From positions 698,015-762,014 of the forward strand of contig NZ_MCIF01000002.1 in the NCBI RefSeq assembly GCF_003268475.1: a DNA stretch of 64,000 bases, read 5' to 3'. Position numbers and translations under genes: made by a program. The notes below the pieces were generated by a model. It did not search any database. It was given only the letters and a program-made list of their open reading frames with translations, and had not been told where the DNA came from. This DNA comes from Thermogemmatispora tikiterensis. Its GTDB lineage: Bacteria; Chloroflexota; Ktedonobacteria; Ktedonobacterales; Ktedonobacteraceae. This document shows positions 34,695 to 41,780 of the stretch, piece after piece. Position 1 is the first letter of the stretch. Every line of letters starts with the position of its first letter.

Positions 34695-36191
34695 TCAGCG
34701 CCTCACCCCACAGCAGTCGAAAGCAGCCGCCGCAGCGCTCTGCCGCGGGCCGGCTGGGCTACTGCACGAGCCGAACTGGCCCCGGGTCGGCTCCGCGCAG
34801 CAAAACCAGCTTTCGGTGAGACGCGGTGGGCGCCTGGGTTCACCATAGCGCTGCAGCGCTGCCTCGCGGTCGAAGGAGCGCCCACAGACAGCCAGGGCCT
34901 CCTCTTTGATACGGAAGAAGGTCTCTACCGGAGGCTCTCCCCGCTGAGCCGCCTCCTCGGCGAGCACGGCCACCCGCTCTTGGAGATGATCCATGCGTGG
35001 ATCAGGATGATGCCAGCGATAGCTGTAGGCCTCCTCATCCAGCTCCCCAAGCCAGGCTGGCCTGCCTTCGCTCTCCAGCAGCGCCGACCCCGGGGGAATG
35101 AGCAGCCGGATTGAAAAGTGGACTGGGTCCACCTGCTCTACCAGGTGGCGTTCCTCGAAGAAATCAAGCAGCGCCAGATAGCTCTCCAGGGTCTCCCAGG
35201 GCGAGAACGGCAGCAGCGATGGGCGCAGGGTCAGTCCCATCTCCTCCATCAGTTCAAAGGCCGCCACCGCATCCGCGGCGCTGTGCCCCTTGCGCAGATG
35301 ATGCAGTACCTCATCGTTGAGCGACTCAACCGCTGAGACCACGAAGAGACAGCCCAGCTCACGCAGCTCCGGCAGCAGGTGACGATGCTTGAGCAGATGC
35401 TCGATCTTAATCGTGGCATCAAAGGTCACCGTCGGGAACTCGCGATGAAGCGCCCGCGCAATGCGCAGGGCATGAGTCGGGCCGTTGAAGAAGTCTGGGT
35501 CTCCAAAGGTGATGTGCTCGGCACCCTGCTCCACCTGAGCCCGAATGTCGGCCAGGACAACTTCCTGGGGCACGGCAAAGAAACGTCCCCGGTAGACGGG
35601 AGTGATGGGGCAATGCAGACAGGTATGCTTACAGCCACGCGTCGTCTCGGTATAGCCGGCCAGGCGGTACTGGCCGTTCCACTCCAGACGGGCATAGAGC
35701 TGCAGCTCCGGCAAGCCGTCTCTCTGCGGCACTACGAAAGCCGGGCGCTGCAGCCAGGCCCCCGCCGCTTGCTCGCGCGTGCGCACCCCCGGCACCCTTG
35801 GCTGCTCCTCTCCTCGCTCCAACGCTCTCACCAGCGCCAGCAGCGGCTCCTCATACTCGCCCCCCAGCACCGCATCCGCCACTTCGCGCAGCAGGTAGTC
35901 CGCGTTCAGAAGGGCATAGAGACCATAGAAGCAGAGATAGGCCTGGGGATGAACAGCGCGGATGCGGCGCGCTAGCGCCTCTCCCAGGCGCAGCGCTGTG
36001 TGCATGGGAACGGAGATCGCCACCAGACGGGCAGCGCGAATCTCCTCCTCGCGGAGCGGCTCGACTGCACCATCGATCGCCCGGGGCTGATAGCCGGCCT
36101 CCCGCAGCCGGGTCTGAAGTGAGGCCAGAGCCAGTGGCTGATGGCCCAGCTCGTAGCAGGAGAGCAGGAGAATAGCGCCAGGAGTCTTCAT
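34695..36191 (-). CDS. CCAEP-tail radical SAM protein
   Basis: This 498-residue protein has a B12-binding-like N-terminal region (1-130, ILLLSCYELGHQPLALASL) and a radical SAM core with TTRGCKHTCLHCPI, whose three cysteines bind the 4Fe-4S cluster. Further core motifs are HITFGDPDFFNGP and VVSAVESLNDEVLHHLRKGH. Near the C-terminus it carries SWFCCAEPTRGQFG. I recall a radical SAM family named for a CUAEP/CCAEP tail, in which some members have selenocysteine at the second position. Here both codons are TGC, so it is the cysteine form. About 30 further residues follow the motif and include another Cys-Cys pair. The reaction is unknown. Its ATG overlaps the YggX stop (ATGA), so it is translated with an iron-trafficking protein. 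Confidence 0.8.
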   Translation of the reverse strand: MKTPGAILLLSCYELGHQPLALASLQTRLREAGYQPRAIDGAVEPLREEEIRAARLVAISVPMHTALRLGEALARRIRAVHPQAYLCFYGLYALLNADYLLREVADAVLGGEYEEPLLALVRALERGEEQPRVPGVRTREQAAGAWLQRPAFVVPQRDGLPELQLYARLEWNGQYRLAGYTETTRGCKHTCLHCPITPVYRGRFFAVPQEVVLADIRAQVEQGAEHITFGDPDFFNGPTHALRIARALHREFPTVTFDATIKIEHLLKHRHLLPELRELGCLFVVSAVESLNDEVLHHLRKGHSAADAVAAFELMEEMGLTLRPSLLPFSPWETLESYLALLDFFEERHLVEQVDPVHFSIRLLIPPGSALLESEGRPAWLGELDEEAYSYRWHHPDPRMDHLQERVAVLAEEAAQRGEPPVETFFRIKEEALAVCGRSFDREAALQRYGEPRRPPRLTESWFCCAEPTRGQFGSCSSPAGPRQSAAAAAFDCCGVRR

Positions 36192-36514
36192 TTCTTGCGC
36201 GCCGGTCCGCCGCCTTTGCGGCCTGGTCCCACTCCTACGCCGGCCTCCTCGGGAATCCAGCCCTCCGGCTTCTGCTCCTCCTGGCTGCCGAAGAAAAACT
36301 CTTCCATCTGCTCACGCAGGAACTTGCGTGCCTCGGGATCAGCCAGATTGAGACCGTAGTGGTTGATAAGCAGCGTGCGCTGGGTCTCCCACATGCGCCA
36401 GGCTTGCTCGGAGACCTGTTCATAGATACGCTGGCCCAGCTCGCCCGGCATCGGCGGCTTCTCTAGACCCGGGAGCTGACGACCCAGCTTGACACAGTTG
36501 ACCATTCGTGGCAT
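36188..36514 (-). CDS. YggX-family Fe(II)-trafficking protein
   Basis: This 108-residue protein matches YggX: MVNCVKLGRQLPGLEKPPMPGELGQRIYEQVSEQAWRMW, then LINHYGLNLADPEARKFLREQMEEFFFG. YggX proteins protect iron-sulfur enzymes from oxidative damage. A short basic, Gly-rich tail (GPGRKGGGPARKK) is additional. The ATG at 36514 gives the exact family start; a longer frame continuing upstream to 36943 is the complement of the formyltransferase gene. The stop codon overlaps the start of the radical SAM gene by four bases, tying iron supply to that iron-sulfur enzyme. Confidence 0.9.
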   Translation of the reverse strand: MPRMVNCVKLGRQLPGLEKPPMPGELGQRIYEQVSEQAWRMWETQRTLLINHYGLNLADPEARKFLREQMEEFFFGSQEEQKPEGWIPEEAGVGVGPGRKGGGPARKK

Positions 36515-36578
36515 GGTAGATACCCCACGCTTTCCCTGAAAATGCTGTTTGGCTACATGGTATCCAATGCTGAGAACA

Positions 36579-37616
36579 ATGTCAAATACGCCTGATTCTT
36601 CTGCCCCCCCTCCTGGGGGGCCACGAGTGCTCTTCTTCGGCATGGAGGGGATCTTCTCGGCGCTAGCGCTCCAGGCCCTGCTGCAGGCTGGCATCCCCGT
36701 CTGCGCTCTGGTGGTACCTGCTCCACCTACGCCGCCAACGCCTTCGGGCCGGGCCCAAATCCTATCTCGCCCCTCCCTACGCCGCCTGTTGGCCCCTGCC
36801 CAGCCGCGCGGCGCCCGCCCACTGCTGCCCGTCGTGAACAGGACCCTGGCAGCTTCCCCGGTCGCGCTGGCTCTCGGCGCCGGTCTACCCGTCTGGGAGG
36901 TCGCTCGCCTGTCGGTCGAGGAGACCCGGGCCACGCTGGCCACTTATCAGCCCGATCTGCTCTGCATCGCCTGCTTCCCGCGCCGCCTGCCGTCCTCTCT
37001 CCTGGCCTTGCCCCGCCTGGGCGCTGTCAACCTCCACCCATCCCTGCTACCAGCCCTGCGCGGGCCAGAACCGCTGTTCTGGGTCTTCCGCGAAGGACTC
37101 AGCGAAACGGGGGTCAGCGTGCATCTGGTCGAGGAACGTCTGGATACCGGACCCATCGTGGCCCAGGAGCGCATCAGCGTGCCCGATGGGATCACTTACG
37201 CCGAGTTGGAACGTCGCTGTGCCGAACGCGGGGGCCAGCTCCTGGTGCGCGCCGTGCAGGCCATCGCCCAGGGAACAGCGCAGTACCATCCCCAGGACGA
37301 CCAGCCTGGCAGCTATCGACCCGCTCCGTCACCAGAGGATCTCCAGGTGCCGGCCCTGGAGTGGCAGGCTCGCCATGTCTATAACTTTATCCGCGGAGTA
37401 GCCTCCTGGGCCGGCCCGCTGCCAGTCTTGGGCCCGAACGAAGTGCTGCTGGTGCACGATGCCCTGCACTGGTGGGACCCACGCGAAGGACGCCCGTTTG
37501 CCCCTCCGCACTCTCCCCTGCCAGCAACCGAGCGCTTGCTTCGCTGCGGCAGCGGCTTTGTCCACCTGCTCCTCGCTGCCGCTGAGGCCACCAGCCCCTT
37601 GCCAGACAGGCGCTGA
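36579..37616 (+). CDS. Formyltransferase-family protein (Fmt-like)
   Basis: This protein of about 345 residues has the formyltransferase catalytic segment AVNLHPSLLPALRGPEPLFW, with Asn and His of the active site, and the catalytic Asp in LDTGPIVAQE. The N-terminal strand VLFFGMEG is typical. Unlike housekeeping Fmt it has a Pro/Arg-rich insertion (about residues 45-95) before the substrate region, and its C-terminal domain differs, so it may modify an amine other than Met-tRNA. Starts at 36567 and 36579 are possible; neither has a clear ribosome binding site. It is divergent from yggX and the radical SAM gene, with a 64-base gap implying shared control. Confidence 0.78.
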   Translation: MSNTPDSSAPPPGGPRVLFFGMEGIFSALALQALLQAGIPVCALVVPAPPTPPTPSGRAQILSRPSLRRLLAPAQPRGARPLLPVVNRTLAASPVALALGAGLPVWEVARLSVEETRATLATYQPDLLCIACFPRRLPSSLLALPRLGAVNLHPSLLPALRGPEPLFWVFREGLSETGVSVHLVEERLDTGPIVAQERISVPDGITYAELERRCAERGGQLLVRAVQAIAQGTAQYHPQDDQPGSYRPAPSPEDLQVPALEWQARHVYNFIRGVASWAGPLPVLGPNEVLLVHDALHWWDPREGRPFAPPHSPLPATERLLRCGSGFVHLLLAAAEATSPLPDRR

Positions 37617-37635
37617 GAGGACTTGCCAAGCGCAC

Positions 37636-38052
37636 TTAGCGCGACGGGGTTTCTCCCCCGAGCAAACGTTCAATCGTCTCCAGCAGCTCATCTAGCTCTA
37701 AGGGCTTGCTCAGCCCCACGATCCGGCGCTGGCGGATCTCCTGCTCTGGCAGACGGGCACTCACCAGAATGGTCGGAATCGCTGCCAGATCCCCCATCGT
37801 CTGCAGCTGGTCGAACAGTTCAATACCGTTCATCCCCGGCAGCTGATAATCGAGAATCAGCAGCCCGGGCCTGATCGAGCGCACCGCCTTAAGCGCCTGG
37901 AAAGCATCATGGACCAGCAGCACGCGATGCGGGGTCTCTTGAGAAATTGCCTGGACCAGGAAGGCGCCGATGCCATCGTCATCTTCCACAATCAGAATCG
38001 TTTTTGCCCCGGCTCTCTCCTCCGGCAGCTGCTCCTCACGCTTGTGTGACAT
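37636..38052 (-). CDS. Single-domain response regulator (CheY-like)
   Basis: This 138-residue receiver domain has ILIVEDDDGIGAFLV (acidic pair), the phosphorylated Asp in LLILDYQLPGMNG, Ser in ILVSARLPE and Lys in VGLSKPLELDELL. There is no output domain, so it acts by protein contact or phosphorelay. No histidine kinase is adjacent. It converges with the formyltransferase gene, 19 bases apart. A short palindrome lies between its presumed promoter and start codon. Confidence 0.88.
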   Translation of the reverse strand: MSHKREEQLPEERAGAKTILIVEDDDGIGAFLVQAISQETPHRVLLVHDAFQALKAVRSIRPGLLILDYQLPGMNGIELFDQLQTMGDLAAIPTILVSARLPEQEIRQRRIVGLSKPLELDELLETIERLLGGETPSR

Positions 38053-38182
38053 AGGCTCATCTCACAAATCACTGCCTGGCGCAAGAGCCTATCGCTGCGC
38101 GGATCGCCTGCCACTCCCTGGGGGGCCTACGCTGGAGTGGTGCCATCTGTGCTGGCTCTTCTCGCCCGGAATGGTGCGCCCT

Positions 38183-38224
38183 ATTTCGGTAGAGACCGAA
38201 ATTTCCGAACGCTTTACGATTATA
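38183..38224 (-). promoter_or_regulatory. TATAAT box and palindromic operator upstream of the response regulator
   Basis: ATTTCGGT-AGAG-ACCGAAAT (38183-38202) is a perfect 8-bp inverted repeat. On the minus strand a TATAAT lies at 38224-38219, 16 bases upstream of it, with a poor -35. The palindrome would be at the start of the transcript, a usual repressor position. The rest of 38053-38559 holds no supported gene; a bulged hairpin (AGCCAG-CCGGC) is visible at 38279-38306. Confidence 0.45.
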
Positions 38225-38559
38225 TCACGCTGCGGCAATCCTTCTAGAGCCACGTCTGCCAGGAGAGGTCACTGCGCAAGCCAGCCCGGCCCTCTGCCGG
38301 CTGGCTCTGCCCCCCTGACTCCCTGGTACCGTCGGGGGAGTGAGGGAACAGTTCACTCGCCTGGCTGCTGCCGACCTGATCTGGCAGGAAGAGGCCGCCA
38401 GAGTCTTTCACGCCTGGCGGGCGCAGGCTGTTTCAGCCTCAACCACTGTCCCACCGTCGCCGACAGTATGGGAGGCAGACCTCAGAGAAGGCCGCTCTGC
38501 ATTGAGGAAGTTCAGAGAGAGCAGGACGCTCGCAGGACAGTGCACCAGCGCCAGAGCAC

Positions 38560-39063
38560 TCAGGAAGCGCCCGGTGTCTCGGAGGGCAGCATCCCACGCA
38601 GCAACAAGACAGGGCAGCCTGCATGATCCAGGACAAAGCGCGCCACATGACCTACTGAGGCCGGCCCTTGCTCAGGTCCGTGCCCATTGCGCGGAGAACG
38701 GGCACAGAGCATGATCAGGCTGGCTCCCCACTCCTGAGCGCAGCGCACAATCTCCTGCTCGGCTTTGCCCTCGCGCTGGAGCAGCTCCGCCCCGCTCACG
38801 TAGCGCGCCGCCTCCTGCAGGATCTCCTGCGCCGTCTCCCGCTCAGCCTGGCGCAGCTGCTCCTGACGGACCGGAGGCAGATGAGGAGGGCGCAGAAAGC
38901 GCTCCCGCCTTCGCTCCAGCTCCCCTAGCGGGCGCGTATCAATAACATAGAGCAAGCCCACCCGCAGTCGGTCACCAGCGAGCGGCCATAGCCGGGCAAG
39001 CGCCTGGCCCAGCACCTCGGCATTCACACCATCAAGGCAGCAGAGCACACGCAAAGCAGACAC
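38560..39063 (-). CDS. Universal stress protein (UspA) domain protein
   Basis: This 167-residue product has the UspA alpha/beta pattern: an N-terminal strand LRVLCCLDGVNAEVLGQAL, a central charged helix, LLQREGKAEQEIVRCAQEWGASLIMLCARS, and GPASVGHVARFVLDHAGCPVLLL near the C-terminus. The ATP-binding G-2x-G-9x-G(S/T) motif is weak (SVGHVARFVL), suggesting a non-ATP-binding member. The GTG at 39063 with GGAGGTG seven bases upstream is preferred to the TTG at 39099. Confidence 0.72.
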   Translation of the reverse strand: MSALRVLCCLDGVNAEVLGQALARLWPLAGDRLRVGLLYVIDTRPLGELERRRERFLRPPHLPPVRQEQLRQAERETAQEILQEAARYVSGAELLQREGKAEQEIVRCAQEWGASLIMLCARSPRNGHGPEQGPASVGHVARFVLDHAGCPVLLLRGMLPSETPGAS

Positions 39064-39210
39064 CGCAAAACACCTCCGTTCCGTTCCTTTGCGCTCCAAC
39101 GAGCCATCAGCTGGCTCCCGCCGCCAGCACAGTCTCCAACACGGGCCACCAACAGCTATGGCTCCTTCTTCCCTCCTTCGCCCGAGGAGACTTCAATCGT
39201 CCCAACAGGA

Positions 39211-40527
39211 TCAAGCCAGCAGGAGAAGCCAGATCAGCATGGCTCCTACCAGCAGCATCAGAGGCGTGACCAGGATGCCCACCTTAAAGTAGTCCAGCCC
39301 CGACACATCAAGCTGGCGTTGGCGCAAGATGAGCAGCCAGAGCACCGTCGCCAGCGAACCAACTGTCGTCAGGTTCGGCCCCAGGTCACAGCCGAAAATG
39401 GTCGCCACAACAAAGGCGAGCTGCGTCGTCGGCGAGAGCTGCCCATGAAGCGCCTGCAGTGACGCGCTCAGCACCACGGCCATCGGTACATTATTGATCA
39501 GATTCGTCCCCAGGGCGGCCCCCAGCGTTCCCACCAGCACCGCCCCCAGGCTGCTGCCTCCCGACAGATGCCACAGCAGCTCGCCAAACAGACGCGTCAG
39601 ACCGGTCTCCTCGACGGCCTGTACAATGACGAACATGCCCGCGATAAAACCAAAGAGCGACCAGGAGATATGACTGGCCAGGGCGCGCGGCCTGAACTGA
39701 TGCCAGCGCACCGCCCCGCTGAGCAAGAGCAGGGCTCCCGCCAGGGCCACACAGGAGAGGGGAAAACCACTGGCCGAGGCCACGACATAGGCCACCGCTA
39801 CCACCCCCAGCACCAGGCAGCAGTAGCGGAAATAGCCCGGCTCCTTGATGGCTTCCCGCCCAGAAGGCAGCCGCTTCGGGTCAAAGCCCCCTCGCACCTC
39901 TCGACGGTACAGCCAGAAAAAGATCCCGATATTGACGGCAATCACTGCCAGCGCCGGCAGCCCGAGCAGCCTCACAAAGGTCCAGAGGTCGAGCTGAAAG
40001 CGGGAAAGCACCAGAATATTGATGGGGTTGCTCACCGGCAAGAGAAAGGAGGCACTATCGGCAATAAAGGTACAGGCAAAGAGAAAAGGGATAACTGGCA
40101 GCCGCAGGCGCGTGACCAGCGTATAGACAACTGGGGTCAGAATGAGGGCCGTCGCGTCGTTCGAGAGGACCATCGAAATGAGGCTGCCGAGCAGAAAGAC
40201 GTTGAGCAGCAGCAGGCGTGCTCGCCGCCGCGCCAGACGCGCGGCGACAATCGCCAGCCAGTCAAAGAGGCCAGCCTGGTCGGCGAAGGCCGATAAGGCC
40301 ATCATCCCCAGAAAGAAGAGGAAGACGTTCCAGTCCCCCAGGAGCGTCTGGAGCGCCGTCAAGGGGCTGATCAGCCCGAGCAGAAGGAGAAGGGCAGCCC
40401 CGGCCAGGGCAATCAGCGCCTCGTTCCAGCGGAAGGGGCGCGTCATGATGCCAACCAGCGTCAGCAGGGCGATCAGCGTCGTCAGAAGCGTCCGGGTGAG
40501 TACCGGTAGTGGAAAGAGTAAGAACAT
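39211..40527 (-). CDS. ArsB/NhaD-superfamily ion transporter
   Basis: At 438 residues with about 11 hydrophobic helices this is an ion-transporter-superfamily permease. Typical segments are GMMALSAFADQAGLFDWLA, SNDATALILTPVVYTL in the first half and GTNLINNVPMAVVLS with GCDLGPNLTTVGSLA in the second, the repeated Asn-containing hairpins of ArsB arsenite exporters and relatives. No arsR, arsC or arsA lies nearby, so arsenite export is only one possibility; Na+/H+ or dicarboxylate transport is another. Translation likely starts at the ATG at 40527. Confidence 0.82.
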   Translation of the reverse strand: MFLLFPLPVLTRTLLTTLIALLTLVGIMTRPFRWNEALIALAGAALLLLLGLISPLTALQTLLGDWNVFLFFLGMMALSAFADQAGLFDWLAIVAARLARRRARLLLLNVFLLGSLISMVLSNDATALILTPVVYTLVTRLRLPVIPFLFACTFIADSASFLLPVSNPINILVLSRFQLDLWTFVRLLGLPALAVIAVNIGIFFWLYRREVRGGFDPKRLPSGREAIKEPGYFRYCCLVLGVVAVAYVVASASGFPLSCVALAGALLLLSGAVRWHQFRPRALASHISWSLFGFIAGMFVIVQAVEETGLTRLFGELLWHLSGGSSLGAVLVGTLGAALGTNLINNVPMAVVLSASLQALHGQLSPTTQLAFVVATIFGCDLGPNLTTVGSLATVLWLLILRQRQLDVSGLDYFKVGILVTPLMLLVGAMLIWLLLLA

Positions 40528-40710
40528 GGGCGCCTGCCAGGGTTGAGCCAATGCAATAGATAGACAGCAGATAGGACAAGGGTGCCAGGGGGGCAGCGAC
40601 TGCGACAGCCAGCTGTCGCGGACCCGGTGGCCTTGGCCAGCCGTCACCCTGCCTTGCCTCTGCCCGCAGGATAGCAGACAGCCAGGTACTGCGTCAAGCG
40701 AGACACGCTC

Positions 40711-41394
40711 TCAGGGCCGCGGCCCCGATAACGGTGGTCCCCAGGGCGGTTTCAGGCCGGAGTGACCACCTCCCGTCGGCCCCGGCCTGGACGGCAGACG
40801 CAGCGACGGCGCCAAGGGGGCAAGTGGCGGCCCCGCCGGCGTAGCTCTCTGGACCGGTCTGGCCTGTCCATCGCTCCGCTCCCTGCGCCGCTTCCTCAGA
40901 CTCGCCCCTCCTCCCAGACTCAGGACGGCCCCCAGCAGGCTCATCCCCCCTCCAAGCGGCCAGTCGTTTTCGTAAAAGCCCTGGGGATTCTGACGATAGA
41001 GCGTGCTCTTGAACTCCTGCGTCACGGCCCCGTTGAGATTATAGAGCGTCAACGCCACAACGGGATAGGCCGGACCAACCAGGTGTGTCCCTAACTGGGC
41101 ACGCACATCAATCTCCGTGCTCTCATCGGGACGGTAGAGCAGCGCAACCAGCATCAGATCCTTGAGCGTGGCCGTCCCCTTGATAGGCGGCAGAAAGTCC
41201 TGCTCTCTGAGCAGATAGAGCGTAGGACTGCCCTCCAACTGCAGATACCCCTCGTGGGTCTGGGGGTCCGACAGATAATGCGCAATCGTCCCTCGCCCGC
41301 TACTGCGGTATGTCACCTGGTGCGAGTGCCAACCCACTACCAGACCCAGGCCCACGACCAGCAGGCCAGCCAGACAGATCAGCCAACGCAGCAT
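40711..41394 (-). CDS. Membrane protein of unknown function
   Basis: This 227-residue protein has an N-terminal membrane helix (3-23, LICLAGLLVVGLGLVVGW) and an extracytoplasmic domain (25-145) with beta-rich character (TIAHYLSDPQTHEGYLQLEG, STEIDVRAQLGTHLVGPAYPVVALTLYN). A second hydrophobic stretch (148-166, GGGMSLLGAVLSLGGG) and a basic, Pro-rich cytoplasmic tail follow. No family was recognised. AAGAGAG precedes the ATG. Confidence 0.6.
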   Translation of the reverse strand: MLRWLICLAGLLVVGLGLVVGWHSHQVTYRSSGRGTIAHYLSDPQTHEGYLQLEGSPTLYLLREQDFLPPIKGTATLKDLMLVALLYRPDESTEIDVRAQLGTHLVGPAYPVVALTLYNLNGAVTQEFKSTLYRQNPQGFYENDWPLGGGMSLLGAVLSLGGGASLRKRRRERSDGQARPVQRATPAGPPLAPLAPSLRLPSRPGPTGGGHSGLKPPWGPPLSGPRP

Positions 41395-41718
41395 CTCTCT
41401 TGACGCTCCTTCTCATCAGGCGGCAGCTATCCCGCCCGCCGTACTGCTCGCCTTGTCTGCGGCGATCAAGCACCCCCTCTGCATGCAAGTGCAGGCTCCC
41501 GCGCGACGTGGCTCCATAGAGGAAAGTATATCTCATAGACGCTCATCTTGGAGAGCAGAATCACCGCCGGCGCCGCCAGAGATCCCATTGCCAACACCCG
41601 ATTCGCCCTGCCTTCACTCGTCGGCTCGTCGCGTCGACCCGCCTCGGCCTCGCCTGGCCTCCTGGCCTGCGCTCTCGACGGCAGGCCCGCGCCTGTGATA
41701 TCATCGGGGACACGACAT

Positions 41719-41766
41719 ACGGGACAATCGTCGGGACAACCGTCGGGACCACCGCCGGGACCACAA
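41719..41766 (+). repeat. Four imperfect 12-bp tandem repeats upstream of smc
   Basis: The units TACGGGACAATC, GTCGGGACAACC, GTCGGGACCACC and GCCGGGACCACA run head to tail and end 14 bases before the smc start codon, overlapping the expected leader. A fifth degenerate unit may precede. The remainder of 41395-41780 shows no gene. Confidence 0.65.
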
Positions 41767-41780
41767 ACCAGGAACAAACG

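Noticed and set aside
34700..34800. Selenocysteine in the radical SAM tail
   Set aside because: Both codons of the Cys-Cys-Ala-Glu-Pro motif are TGC and no in-frame TGA occurs there.
41719..41766. CRISPR-like short repeats upstream of smc
   Set aside because: The units are 12 bp, contiguous and without spacers; no cas genes are in the window.
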